Source: Akebia trifoliata (taxonomy: Eukaryota; Streptophyta; Magnoliopsida; Ranunculales; Lardizabalaceae). From it: a stretch of 64,000 bases of DNA. Position 1 is the first letter of the stretch. Every line of letters starts with the position of its first letter. The stretch spans positions 15,640,922 to 15,704,921 of the forward strand of contig CM030711.1 in assembly GCA_017979445.1 (NCBI GenBank), read 5' to 3'. Of this stretch, positions 12,901 to 24,848 are shown piece by piece. The translations under genes were made by a program, and so were the position numbers. Under the pieces are notes generated by a model. The model saw only the letters and a program-made list of their open reading frames with translations, searched no databases and was not told the DNA's origin.

Positions 12901-13289
12901 AAGTTTTTTTTTTTAGTTTTTCTGTATGAGTCTAGCAAAGATGGCCATGATTTCATGTTTATCTTTTTCGTTTTTATGTCTCCTAGAGCCTATCCAAAAT
13001 GTTTAATAATTGATAAAGTCAGATGTACATGTTGTTCTTTCAATCCCTTTTGATGTTGTTGGAATTCTTTTAATATAATAATGAGACCATCCTTCATGTT
13101 TGGACCCACGTTCTATGTGAGTTGCTACAGGATCTAACTTTGTATGCTAAGGCCACAATAGAAGGCACATGTTTTAGGACTCTATTGATCAATTTTTTTA
13201 TTTTTATTTTTACCATTGTAAGCCTTAAGCCATTCCGATAGATTAATCCCTGTGCTAACTCGTGAGCCAAATTGGCAAACATTCACGCA

Positions 13290-13690
13290 TGAGGTAAATA
13301 TTTGGTTATTTTGATAATTTTTCTTGCCTCAATTCCTATCTTGATAACAATTTTTGAGACTTGGGCTGATTTAGCAATATATTTTGCTTATGATACGTTG
13401 GTGGTCATCTTAATAATGCTTTTGCCTATGGTTGAGACCAATTTGATGATATTTTGCTTACGATAAATAATGATTAAATTGATAATTGCCCACGCTTATG
13501 GCAAAATATTGGCTGATTCGGTAATTGTTTTGCTTATGGTAGAGCATGTACTAATTTGATAATTGATTTTTTCCATGCAATGATACATTTTATCGATTTG
13601 GAAAGTCTTAGCATGTGATAATTTTTACCGGTGTGGAATTTTTTTCGTGCACATGATATTTACCGATTTGAAATTGATTATGAATGGGCC
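13290..13690 (+). repeat. degenerate short tandem repeats (about 55-60 bp)
   Basis: Loose repeats of TTGATAATTG / TTTTGCTTATGGTAGAG / GGCTGATT phrases, each copy diverged. They lie in the presumed long 5' untranslated region upstream of the gag remnant. Confidence 0.5.
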
Positions 13691-14089
13691 ATGCTAGTAG
13701 GATTTTTATTTCAAATTATTTGTTCTCTTTTTTTGTGCGGAACTAGAAGTGTATAATACTTTGAGGGATCTTAGACTTAGGGTTTATTAAGCCAATTTGA
13801 CTTAAAATAATGATGAGTGGACCCTAACCTTGATGTTAGTCTTCTTCCCTTAACCTTAAGACATCTTGGATTGTAGTAGACATTGATCATCTCGATTGGG
13901 CAAGTTTGATGCCTAAAACCTTCCGAGACCCGTAATCTAACCTTACCTACGTCTTTTGCCCGTGAACCGATCTAGATCCATTTTAGATTTATCTATGGTT
14001 CCTAGACCTAAACTAGGTGACGGCTCCCATTCTCAAAAAATCCCCCATTATATCAGTAGATGTTTTTTATTATTTAGTAAAAAGTGTCG

Positions 14090-15040
14090 AGACGTTTTCA
14101 CTCTCCAAGATCCTCGATCTCTTAAAAACCACCTTAGTTTCCTTTATTTACATTCATAGTTAGGATCTCTCAAAGATTTTCGATATCTTGAAGATCACCT
14201 TAATTTCCTTTATTCGTTTTCATAACTAGGATCACTCAAAGATCCTCGACCTCTTAAAGGTCAACTCCTATTTTCTTATTCACTTTCGTAGTTAGGATTT
14301 CTCAAAGATCATCGATCTCTTAAAGGTCAATCATAGTTTCTTTCATCACTTTCATAGTAAGGATCTATAAAAAATTATTGACCTTTCAGAAGTCAACAAT
14401 AGTTCATTTTTTGTTCGTAACTATGGTCTCTTAAAGATCACTATAGTTTCTTTTATCCAATCTCATAGTAAAGATCTCTCAAAGATTATTGACCTCTTAA
14501 AGATTAACCTTAGTTTGCCTTTTGTAGTTCGAATCTCTTAAAGATCTTTGGATATCTTAAATATCAATCTTAGTTTCTTTATCCATTTTCGTAGTTCGGA
14601 TATTTCAAATATACTTGGACCTCTTAAAGGTCAACCTTAGTTTGCCTTTCGCTTTATAGTTCAGATCTCTTAAAGATCCTTCGACCTCTTAAGGTCACCT
14701 TAGTTTCTCGATGTTTCCTTAGTTTGGATATCTTAAAGATATGTGAACCTCTTAAAGTCAATTGTAGTCCTACTTTAAGTTTTCTTAGTTCAGGTCTCTT
14801 AAAGGGAAATTGTAGTTTCACGTTACGTTTCCTTAGTCTGGATCGCTTAATGATCTTTGAACCTCAAAGTTCATCCTAATTCCTTTTTTATTTCGTAGTT
14901 TAGATCGCTTAAAGATTTTTTGACCCCTTATAGGTCATCTTAGCTTCCATAATTCGGGTCTCTTAAAGATCCTTTTTAGTTTTACCTCTTAAAGGTCTAT
15001 AGTTGGGCATCTTAGATATCTCTTAGGTTAATTCTTGTAA
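14090..15040 (+). repeat. degenerate tandem array, units of about 65-75 bp
   Basis: More than a dozen imperfect units alternate AGTTNGGATCTCTTAAAGAT, CCTCGACCTCTTAAAGGTCA and CCTTAGTTTCTTT phrases. Each unit itself contains a small inverted motif (CTTAAAGATC / GACCTTTAAG-type). The array ends just before the gag remnant. Plant Tat-lineage Ty3/gypsy elements often carry tandem repeats in untranslated regions, which fits this position. The copies are too diverged to be a recent expansion. The 67-aa frame at 13956-14159 is not supported as a gene. Confidence 0.75.
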
Positions 15041-15355
15041 GTCTCTTTAATTATTTGACAAAAAAATAGAATAATAAAGGTTCTCCATTTGGGTTCTCAT
15101 TTTTTCTTCACGTTTCATAGGTTCGCTTTGGATCTAACTACAAAAGGGGCTTACATAAACTCAGACCTTTAACATTAAAAAAATAAATAAAATCAAAATC
15201 AAAATCATTTTGTCATGTTTCTAAATCAAGCATTTTTGTCTTTTCTTTAACTAAGGTACAAGGACACCAAAAGTGAAAGCAAACATTGGCGAGCAAAAAG
15301 CAATATAAAAAGAAAAAGGAATTCGACGCATTATCATTACTTCTTAAGGTCTACA

Positions 15356-16510
15356 ATGATCACCATGGGATCCATAGAACAGACAATACCTCCAGTTAAT
15401 GAGAATTTTCTTACGATTGATAACCCCGCCTCGAGAAGGCTGGTTACTCAAAAAGTTTTCAACAAGTTAAACGAGCAAGTGCCTTCAATTCACCAAATGC
15501 TTTCAGCATTAGTTAACATTCCGAGTGTGGCATAAGCCCTTCAGAACCAAGCTTCGGGTTTAAGGCAATCATGGAAATTATTCCAAATACTACAAAATCA
15601 AGAACAAAATCAAGAACTGGTATGAACTAGTAAATGCCTTTATGACCAATCATCGATTTAATATTGATGTTGCCATGGATAGATAAGGTGTGGTTAAGAT
15701 GACAAGAAAGCCAAAGGAAACTATAAGACAGTACGTTCAATGTTGGAAAGAGTTGACTGCACAAGTGAAGCCTCTTATGATCGAAATTGAGATGAATATT
15801 ACTTTCATTTCCATGTTGGGGTAACACTATTACACCCTTTTCATTGGGCATATTGTGTCTAGTTTCTCATCATTGGTACAAGCTATTGATAAAATCGAGG
15901 ATGGTTTGGGCAATTTAAGACAAAAAACAGCCATCAAATGGAGAAAGTAAAAAAAATGAAGGGCAAGTTAATTAAATTCAACCAGCTCAACCATCGATTT
16001 ATTTACCACCTCAAGCTACACCCAGAACAACCATAACTTTTCAAGAACAACCTGCTTGACCGTCCAAACACAACCACCAGTCAGGTCATATCAAGCTCAA
16101 CAACCCTTCCAAGCTCAACCTCAACCAACGCAGTACCATCAACGACAAAACAATCAGTAACTAACAAGCAAAAAGATACAGGAATTTGTTCAATTACCTA
16201 TGAAGCTATCTAAACTCTTACTTATTCTCTTAAAAGGAGGATATTTGACATTGAGGCAACTAGACCATGAGGCAAAGAAAACCTTTGGTTATGATCCTGA
16301 CACCACCTACGAATTTCATATAGGAACTCCAGGACATCCAATTGACAGATGCTGGCAATTGAGAAACATGGTTCAAAACTTAATAGATTTCAACATCATA
16401 GTTTTTAACCCTACACATCCCTACAAAATATCAACTAGAATCCTCTTACAGCTCATAATGGGAATGGTACTAGACCAACCAATGCCGTAAATATGATCAC
16501 AGAAAAAAGG
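15356..16510 (+). pseudogene. gag: Ty3/gypsy gag remnant (Tat-like), broken
   Basis: An N-terminal piece opens at ATG 15356 and stops at 15535 (59 codons). Further on, with in-frame stops and shifts, 15640-15960 reads like a retrotransposon gag core: KPKETIRQYVQCWKEL followed by an EMNITFISMLG block, the usual R-x-Y...W...L pattern. 16170-16510 resembles the C-terminal capsid/nucleocapsid part of plant gypsy gag: FVQLPM, a YEFHIGTPGHPIDRCWQLR motif like the family's H-x-G-x-PGH-x-x-x-x-C-x-x-L signature, then NMI. Gag forms the virus-like particle in which reverse transcription occurs. The reading frame is lost several times, so no functional protein is expected. The gag-pol sequence resumes at 19428 after a nested insertion. 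Confidence 0.7.
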
Positions 16511-16953
16511 ACAGACTGAGATCATTCTCAACTGAACATCGTGCATATTGGGCGATCAAACGCCTCAACTTTGATTTTGATAAAGCCGGTGAGAAGCGAA
16601 AGTTACAACTAGACGAGTTAGAAGAGATTAGAAATGACTCGTATGATTGTGCCAAAAGGTACAAAGAGCGTACCAAATTCTTTCACGATAGGCACATTCT
16701 TAGGAGAAATTTCATTCCTAATCAAAAAGTTTTGTTGTATTATAATAGACTCCACCTTTTTCCAGAAAAACTTAAGTCTCGATGGACTAGCCCATATATT
16801 ATCAAAACAGTTTACCTACATGGTGCTGTTGAAGTCCTTAATCCTAAGGACGGATCCACTTTCAAAGTGAATGGCCAAAGTCTCAAACCGTTTCTCGAGT
16901 ATGTTTCGCAGGAGGAGGTTCTTTTTCTCGATGATCCCGTCTATCAAAGTTAA
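16511..16953 (+). pseudogene. pol: Athila-type integrase C-terminus, 5'-truncated
   Basis: The translation contains EHRAYWAIKRLNFDFDKAGE, a hallmark of the Athila pol C-terminus, then KLQLDELEEIRNDSYDCAKR, YKERTKFFHDRHI and a GQKVL-like core (NQKVLLYYNRLHLFPEKL) leading to FKVNGQSLKPFLE. This is the chromatin-binding/C-terminal end of integrase. The catalytic core and everything upstream of it are missing: the frame begins abruptly next to the gag remnant. The open part is spread over two frames (16634-16870 and 16732-16953), so at least one frameshift is present. It ends at the TAA at 16951. Confidence 0.8.
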
Positions 16954-18233
16954 CTATGTTTTCGTCTAGCTAAAGATGTTAAACTTAGCGTTTCTGGGAG
17001 ACAATCCATGCACTTCAAGGGACATTGTGTTAAATATATCAACAGGAATATAGGGTCTGTCTCAGGTGCTATCTAACCCACTTCATTTCATTTTGTCAAT
17101 TTCAATTTTACTTTTGCATGTATATGTTGAAATATTGAGGACAATATAATGTTTAAGTTTGGGGGTGTATGGGTCGGATTTCCACTTATTATTTTCTTCT
17201 TTCAAAAAAAAAAAAAAAAAAAAAATTTTGGCGACTTTGTTGTATTTTACTCAAAATCTTAGCTTGTATCTTTAAGCACTTAGTTAAAAATATTTAATTA
17301 GTCTTTCATTGGAAGCTATGATCTAGAGTCCCCATTTGTGTTTCTCTTAGGCAAAAATTAGAGTAAAGTTATCTTTTGGTTTATAGTCACTTCTAATAAG
17401 ATTACCGAGAGTCTAGATTGTATTAAAAGAACTTATTACCTTCTTTCTACCTAGAGTTTAAGGAAAAATTAGGTTTGATGAACTTTGACTTCCTTATTCA
17501 ATTGGTTAGCTGATTAGAAGAAAAACAAAACTGGGTTGTATACACCTTGTACAGCAACCATTGAATTAGACTGGGTACCTTGAAAAGGGCTGCGTACTTT
17601 TCTTAGAAAAAGAATGAATAAGTAATATAAGAAAGAGACCTTTCAAAAAAAAAAAAAATCAAAGATCTAAAAGTTTATGTAAAGTTTTAGTAGGGTGAAA
17701 GCCATCAAGTGTAAAAATATGAGTATACTGGAATATCACAGATAAAGCCCCTTAGAGGTATTAAAGTGAATATCCACACTTCTCACTACCCCAGACAGGA
17801 TACTAAGTTTAGAATTAAACCCTAAGTTACTCCAACTATTCTTGAGTAGTTAGAAGGTTGAAACTCATTTGAGGAAATCGAATCTCTTAAATTTCTGAGT
17901 TAGAATCATTATCGCTCAAAGGTCAATTTAAGTCTAAATTTTTTCATAGAGAAATAAGGGTTGGGACTGTATACCAAGCAGTACTTCCAATTGATTGACA
18001 AAAAAAAAAAGACTTGTGCTTTTCAATATAAATTTTGATTTTGACTATTTTTACTTCAAAGTTGTTTTCAAATTTTGTGGGTATATTTTCTGCAAACCCT
18101 CACGAGTCAAACTCGTCCACTAGGGGTAACCTAGTGGTTCAAGGGCTTGCTGTATTCGCTAAATGCAGTCGAGGTACCTGTGAAAGTGGCAGTTTTATTT
18201 TTTAGGGACTAGAAAAAGGTAAGTTTGGGGGTA
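16954..18233 (+). mobile_element. 3' untranslated region of the Athila-type element with polypurine tracts
   Basis: Typical Athila post-pol sequence. A GTTTAAGTTTGGGGGTGTAT tract lies near 17150. A second AGGTAAGTTTGGGGGTA lies immediately before the LTR at 18234; this second tract is the plausible plus-strand primer. A17-type and A12-type runs occur at 17206 and 17646. The interval 17670-18180 has an inverted counterpart at 63000-63480. No additional (env-like) coding is seen. Confidence 0.7.
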
Positions 18234-19427
18234 TGATGAGTGTTTCCAAATACTCAATTATACACACATTTTTCGGATATTTATCTTGATTTTTGTACCT
18301 ATTTATCCATATTAAAATAATAACCATGATAACCCTCAAATCACCACGTTGCATGTTAATTAGGCTTAATTATATATAAATAAATTCATTTACTAGATAA
18401 ATCTAATTACGTGTGTTTCTTGTGCAGAAAATCAACAAATTGGAATCAAAATCTCAAGACAAAAGTATTTGGGCCCACTTTGGAATGCCCTAATCCTTAA
18501 CTCATATTCTCCTATTTTGTCTTTTTGTGCAAAGAAAAGTGGAGGCTACTTTTAGATTCTTCTACACACATTTTCTTTATAAATAGAGCCTTCATTTCTA
18601 GAGAAAGGGTCCCATCTTGGTTCTCTTATCCAAGACTCCTTTAATCTAAGGCTCTTAGCTTATTCTCTTATTTTTTATATTTTTATTTTCTAGTTATTTT
18701 CTTTTGGTTAAATAGTCTTGTAAGAAGTAGAAGAAGAAGAAGTTGTAATTTTCTCCATCAAATAAAGAAAAGTTCTTTCATCTCTTATCTTCCCTCTCTT
18801 GCAATGACATTAGGCTAAGTTCCCCTCCATTGGAGAGTGGAAAAGCCTAGAGCAAGTTCTTGTATTATTTCTAATTTTATGCCTTTCTTTTATTTAAAAT
18901 GCTTATGAATTCTCTTTAAGTTTCTTGCACCTTTTATTCTTAATATAGATACTTTATACTTAGATTAGATCAAGATAAAGTTTGCTTAAATTAGATAATT
19001 GGTAGAAAGAAATTTTCAAAGAATTCTATTTTGTTTTTGTTCTCTTATTTCATTTATTTTGCAAAACTTTCCGATCTAAGGAGCTAACACGAAGCCCTTA
19101 TGATTGAGTTATAAAAAGGCTAGAGACTAAGAATTATTCATTAACATGTTTTAAGTAGATCCACCTCCAATGGTGTTTTAATTCATAAGTTTACTTGCTT
19201 TTAATTTCATTTACTTTAGTTTATTTTCTAGTAATTGTACATCTTCTTATAAGTTCAAAAATACAAAGAAAAACAGTTTTAATTCCTTTTAGTTAATTTG
19301 GATTTTATCTTCTTAGCTTAGCTCTATTCCTCCTTTCTCTTGGGTTCGATCCCCTACTTGCCCCACAAGTAAGGTAAAACTAAGATTATTATTAACTCCG
19401 GTGAGAAGAACAACGATAGTCTCATCA
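18234..19427 (+). repeat. Athila-type 3' LTR
   Basis: Begins TGATGAGTG directly after a polypurine tract and ends GTCTCATCA, giving TGATGA...TCATCA inverted ends typical of Athila LTRs. Length is 1194 bp. A related LTR lies inverted at 61570-62909. Inside is a TATA-like TTTATAAATAGAGCC near 18575. No 5' LTR partner is present in the window, matching the truncated pol upstream. Confidence 0.85.
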
Positions 19428-20100
19428 CCCAATTAGGAAGTTTTACATTAAATTCCATGCCTTTTTTTTCAAATCCATCTATCTTATCTTAAAACACAGT
19501 CACACCATGTGTACTCTTCCACCTCTCATCATTCACATCCCCATTTCATTTGTACCTACTCTACAATCCCCACCACCGATCTTCTATGTTCAACCTAAAC
19601 TCCCTCAATTCATCTTCAAAACCCCTAAACCCTTTCCTTACCATTCAAACAAGGTTGTTCCTCAGAATTATGGAATAGGGTTAGTCTTTCTCTATGGAGT
19701 ACGAAAGATCAAAACAAATAATCTAAAAAAGGTGGATCACATCACTAAATCGAGCAAGGTGGTCAAGGTAACAAAGAAAGTAGCAATAGAGAAAGCGAGA
19801 GGAAAGAAAGAAAATAGAAAAAGGAAAAGGAAAGCAGACATCTAATAAGGTAATGTGAGAAAGTATTGAGAAAGTGACAAAGGCTGAAATAGAGAATACG
19901 CCATAAACAAAAAAAATTGAGAATAGTGTAGCACGAGTTAAGATAGTCATTAGACAAGGGGAAACAAAACACATAAGGCAAAAGACAAAAAGATTGAGAA
20001 AAGACAAAATGAGATTGATAAAGCTCAAAGAAAAGAAAAATGGCTAAGAAAAGATCGTAATCACATAAGAAGTTGAACTTGCTAAGTTAGAGGAAAGAAT
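19428..20100 (+). pseudogene. resumed gypsy gag-pol remnant (Tat-like) after the nested Athila fragment
   Basis: The 112-codon frame 19507-19845 reads KPFPYHSNKVVPQNYG followed by a basic K/R-rich tail with VDHITKSSKV. In plant Tat-lineage elements the gag-protease linker carries a P-F-P-Y-x-x-x-K-x-V-P-x-x-Y motif, so this looks like the continuation of the gag broken off at about 16510. The remainder to 20591 is A-rich, with no further clear domain before the gap. No catalytic protease residues are visible. Confidence 0.5.
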
Positions 20101-20591
20101 GGTGCAAAACCTCCTAGTTCAACCTCACTTCAAGACAAGAACAGATCATACACAAAATCTCTCTGTAATATTGGAATCACTCCAAAGAAAGTTCAAATTC
20201 ATTGAATGGCCAAAAGAAAAAACTGACTTCATTCTCATCCACTTTCTTTAAATATCAATCCCCTATTACCATCTCCAACTCCAACTAGGAAAGCAATAAA
20301 CTAGGACGAAGTAAACTAGGAAAGTAAAAAATTCGGAAAGAAATAAATAGAATAAAAAGAAAAATAGAATTGCAACAAATAAGTAACTTCTTAAAAGTCC
20401 TCTGCATTTATGGAATTATGGAATATCCTTCTCCTGATTTGCATCAATTGTCGGCTCTCTTGAAGAACTTGACTCTGGCAAGTTTTGACGAGTGTATGCA
20501 GCAAATAAATATGGATGTAAACGCTTGACTTCTGAAGCTTGCAACCAAACAGAGTCTGAATTTGGACGATTTTTCCACCGCACTAAGAACT
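20101..20591. other. decayed retroelement sequence up to the gap
   Basis: Noncoding as read. No RT or protease motif is seen in any frame. The open frame 20492-20698 runs into the Ns and is meaningless. Confidence 0.5.
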
Positions 20592-20691
20592 NNNNNNNNN
20601 NNNNNNNNNNNNNNNNNNNNNNNNNNNNNNNNNNNNNNNNNNNNNNNNNNNNNNNNNNNNNNNNNNNNNNNNNNNNNNNNNNNNNNNNNNN
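20592..20691. other. 100-N assembly gap
   Basis: Exactly 100 N. A round-number gap is normally a scaffolding placeholder of unknown true size. The sequence right after it is an inverted copy of 4430-8923. Confidence 0.98.
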
Positions 20692-20727
20692 TGTATAGGT
20701 GTTACACCCTTGAACATTAAACTTTGT

Positions 20728-23700
20728 GTCACGCCCCCGATTTAGGATTTAGATTTTTCAAATCTTGAGATTGGCACGAAAAATAAAAATAAAATCCAAA
20801 TGAAGTTCTTCAAAGGTTAAATACAATATAGATTTCTTCCAAATAATTTCGATAGAGTTTCCCCTAAAAATTAGACTTATGAAAAATTTTCACATGTAGA
20901 AATATACCTATATAATTAAAATCTATATATCCACTACATTTTAACTACTATATCATAACGAATATACATCACTTAAAAAACATACTATAATTACAACCCA
21001 AAAATGCACATAAATCAACTACATATCTAATATCGATCAATAGTTTTTCGTATTATAAACATTAATTCTCACTCTCTGAACATATGCATATAAAAACACA
21101 CAATACAAATGATGCTAATATATACAAGAAAATCCAAAACTATATAAAATAGTTCCACTAAACTAAAATCTTAACTCACATATAATAGAAATAATGTTCA
21201 TCATCCTGATCTTGAGATCTCTCTATATAATATTTTCCATCAGGAATAGACATCTCAGTAGTTAGGACATTTGTAATGTTCTGTTGATAGGGTGAGTAAC
21301 AGGGAAGTTACTCAATAGTAAACTCACATTTCAAATTAATAGTCCTAATATGAATGGATAAACAAGTTAATTTATTATAAATAATGTAAGTTTTTAAATT
21401 AAAAAATAAATAAATAAATAACACTCGAAACAGACTAATCTTTAATAAAGGAGTAACGAAATATCTCTATTTCATAATAAAACAAAAAAAACATAAATAT
21501 GTCATAAGAATATCAATTTTTGTGGTGTATGTGATAAGAACAATGCGGAACACGACTGATACAAAAATATCGATCTATATATCAATGCTCCACTACTTAA
21601 CCAGTGTGGAACTCATCATTAGTTCCTGATTTTATGGTCGATCTGGAAATTTACCATAATTGGTTGACCATGTTTTTTGACTGAGATTGGCCATTGATCC
21701 CTAACGGAGATCAATCGTTTGACTACTATAGACTATATATAATCATTTGACAAACCAACTTCATCCTACCTTTGCGGTATGTATATATCCTCAATCAATT
21801 TAGTTATCTACAAACTATCTTTATAGTACAATTTGTTATTTTTCAATAAATATAAGATATGAATTTTCCAAATAGTAGGTACAAAAATATTCTCAAGTGG
21901 TATTCCATACTACCAGAGAGAATATCAAACCCCTATTATTCTAAATTAATTGGTTGCTTCCGAAAAGAATTACCAATTAATCATATGGGCATTCATTACT
22001 ACTTTAATGGATAACAAAAATAATAATTATATTTTTTAAAATATATTTAAAATAAATTAAAATAAAATTGTAAATGTGACGATAATCTTAGGTATTCTAG
22101 AATTATAAGCATGCAACAATAAATTATAAAGCAGTAAACGTGCAGGTACATCATCCCACGGTTACCGTCCTAATTACACCCCATACTCCATTATACAGTG
22201 TTCAAAAGCATTATAAACCTAGAAATACTTCAACAAAATCACATACAGTCAATAATCCCATTCTAGATTATAAAAAAATCGAGACTTTCATTCTCGATTT
22301 CAGATTTAAACTTAAATATTTTTTTTATAGATAATTTACCCAATGAAAATATATTTTTAAAACAGGCATCTTAACAATTTTTAAAATGAATACTCTACAT
22401 AAATTACAATAAAAATCAATTTGTTAAACAAATTGATTTTTTGGTTACACTTATACAAATTCATTTATTTTTATTTCACAATATTTAAATATCGGAGAAA
22501 ATATATAAAATTAATTATTCTACAATTCGATGCATGAATTTTAAATGTAAATCATAATAAATTTGAAATTAACTATAAAATTGAAATAAAATAGATTTCA
22601 TTGAAAATTATACTACGAATTTAAAATTATAAATTTTCTCTACCTTCGCAAATGGGTTTTTTTTGCGTTTTTACGGCATTAAATGATTTTCTAGCTAATT
22701 TCCATTCCGACGATTCGACTAAATAATCCGGTGACTAAGTAATAAATCTCGAAGTCGTGGATACATCTTCTTCAATGCTGGATCTTAATTCACATTCTAA
22801 ACGTGTTAAATATCGATTGAATGCAACATACACAAACCAACTTTCTAATTCACTCGCTCTCTGTTTCAGTTTTAATGTCCAAATGAAATGAATATTGACT
22901 TATTCTTTACTTATAATAATATAAAATTTTATGTCATATATATAAACTAACATAGTTGTTGTATCACATAGTCTATGTAAAATCCTGAGTTTTCGATTCG
23001 TATCTCGAGGAAAATAAATAATGAAATTTTGAAAACATCTTGAAAGTGAGACTTAGGGATAAAATTTTAGGATGTTTCTGATCATTTTTAATGGAATCTG
23101 ACCTCATCATTGGATTCAAAATGATCGAAAAATATACTTTAGCTTATAAGCCCGCTCATATGCGAATCAAAATAGAAAAATTACAAAATCCTCGATAATC
23201 GAGTCGGATCAGGCTAAAATAATGATTTTTTGCTAGAGAAAGAATTGTTAAGATTTGATCATACCATTAGAATTATAACGAAAAATTATTGAACATGGAC
23301 TATTTACTTGTCAATTTTTGAGACCAAAAAGTCGAATTATCGTAAAAAACTAAAATGACGTCAATTTTAGGGTCATATCGAGCAAAAAATGTAAATTTTT
23401 GTTAGAGATAGAATTTATACAAATTGATCACAACATTAGATCCGGAACAAAAAATTAGACGAAATACAGTATCATTCGTCACTTTTGGAGTCTCAACGGA
23501 CAAGTTATTGTCAATCGAAACAATAAGAAAAATACCGATTTCGTCCCAAAAATTTATATAAATAAAATTTTAAATTTTTTTCACTATTCATCTTCCAAAG
23601 TCGCCAAAAACCAGTCAACGAGTTTTTTTTTTTTTTTAAATTGGTTTTCTTTCCAAATTTCAAACTTCGATTCGTCGCGAACAGTCCGTCTTCGACCGTC

Positions 23701-24667
23701 GATGTAAAAAGGAGAAACGTCCACAGTCTCGTTCTCTTCAAAAACCCACCCAAGTTTTTTCTGTTTTCTCGTCTTTTTCACCTTGTATCGTCAAAAATCA
23801 GACGTATATATATATGGGGGTTTCGCATCTTCGACCTTGAATTTCATCTGTTTCGGGATCAAACCGTCCTCCATCGCAAAAGAAAGAAAGGACAACGGCG
23901 TCGAGATCTTTGAAACCACTGGGTTAAATTCGAAAATCAACTATCTCAAAGTTTGAATCATCTTGATTTACGTGCACGCACTTCAATTCCGTCGCCTAGA
24001 AGATTGTAAAGAACTCTCAATTTCTATTAGTAATCGTAGATTGTGAAAATTGCATTTAGGACTTTATTAAAAATTTGTAATGTATTTTTAAAAATATAGA
24101 ATTATTTTTGTTATTTCAGATTCACGTCAGAACTTGCATATTTGATATACTTAATTGTGTTTTACAACAAATTATACGTGAGTAAAATATTTAACCAGGT
24201 TATTTTCGTCAGTTAGGTCCTATGCATCGCTCGGACCCCGTTTTGATATAAGTTTTGTACTTTTTCAATGTTATTGATAAAAATGAATTTCATAGTTGGA
24301 AAAATGATTTAATATTCAATGAAGTCATATTTAGTTGATAAATATCAGAAAGTGGATATTTTGTTTGAGAGATTGAAAATTATAAAAATTAGAAAAAGGA
24401 AAATTGACATAAAATGGTAAAATGTCAGAGTCACACCCGAGGAGTAATGTCTGCATTTTACATTGTTGTGTTGTGTGTAAGTTGGTGAACGGATATCTAG
24501 GGATAATGTTACTGGTTTCATGTTTATTTACTTTCTGTTAGCGCGAGGCGCTGTTTTTTTTTCCATTCTATTATTTATTCTTGGCCGGGTGGCCACAGTT
24601 GCATGGTAGGAACTGGATATCTATTCTCAACCTTGTATTGTTAATTTGTCTTTTGTTTTCAAATGAA

Positions 24668-24717
<50 letters not shown>

Positions 24718-24848
24718 GAGCTGTTAAAGAACCTGTGAATGCTTGAAAGGATCGTGCTTCATATCATCCACAGTGGTGTAGTATCCTAGGATGTACAGTA
24801 GGGATCACCAAGTTCATACGTGGTATGAGACGCGTATAAGAGTGGAGT
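20728..24848 (+). mobile_element. noncoding LTR-type element, plus copy, 3'-truncated
   Basis: Starts TGTCACGCCCCCG at 20728 after the flank CTTTG, the complement of CAAAG beside the left-arm copy. It is cut at 24848 by the Tat-type element. Internal sequence is noncoding, including a near-palindrome around a GTCACACCCGAGG core (24432-24440). The weak minus-strand frames at 23511-23781 match similarly open frames in the left arm (5836-6081) but have no domain and differ by indels. I do not call them genes. Confidence 0.55.
24669..24715. repeat. A/AT low-complexity run, empty MITE site
   Basis: A run of A is followed by about 30 bp of AT dinucleotides, directly comparable to the sequence flanking the MITE at 4580-4930 in the other arm. 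Confidence 0.75.

Larger units (their letters stand above)
20692..24848. repeat. right arm of the large inverted repeat
   Basis: Inverted copy of 4430-8923. It begins at the first base after the gap with TGTATAGGTGTTACACC, the complement of the flank at 8907-8923. It ends at AGAGTGGAGT (24848), where the sequence switches to the LTR of the next element. Substitutions are scattered; an AT run replaces the left-arm MITE. No coding is present. Confidence 0.85.

Noticed and set aside
19507..20028. Membrane protein on the minus strand (101 aa, Phe/Leu-rich)
   Set aside because: Antisense shadow of the Lys-rich gag-linker remnant.
20492..20698. Frame crossing the N gap
   Set aside because: Half of it is undefined sequence.
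23511..23913. Frames near 23511-23913, with counterparts at 5660-6081
   Set aside because: They exist in both inverted-repeat arms but differ by indels, contain poly-T/poly-A runs and show no domain.
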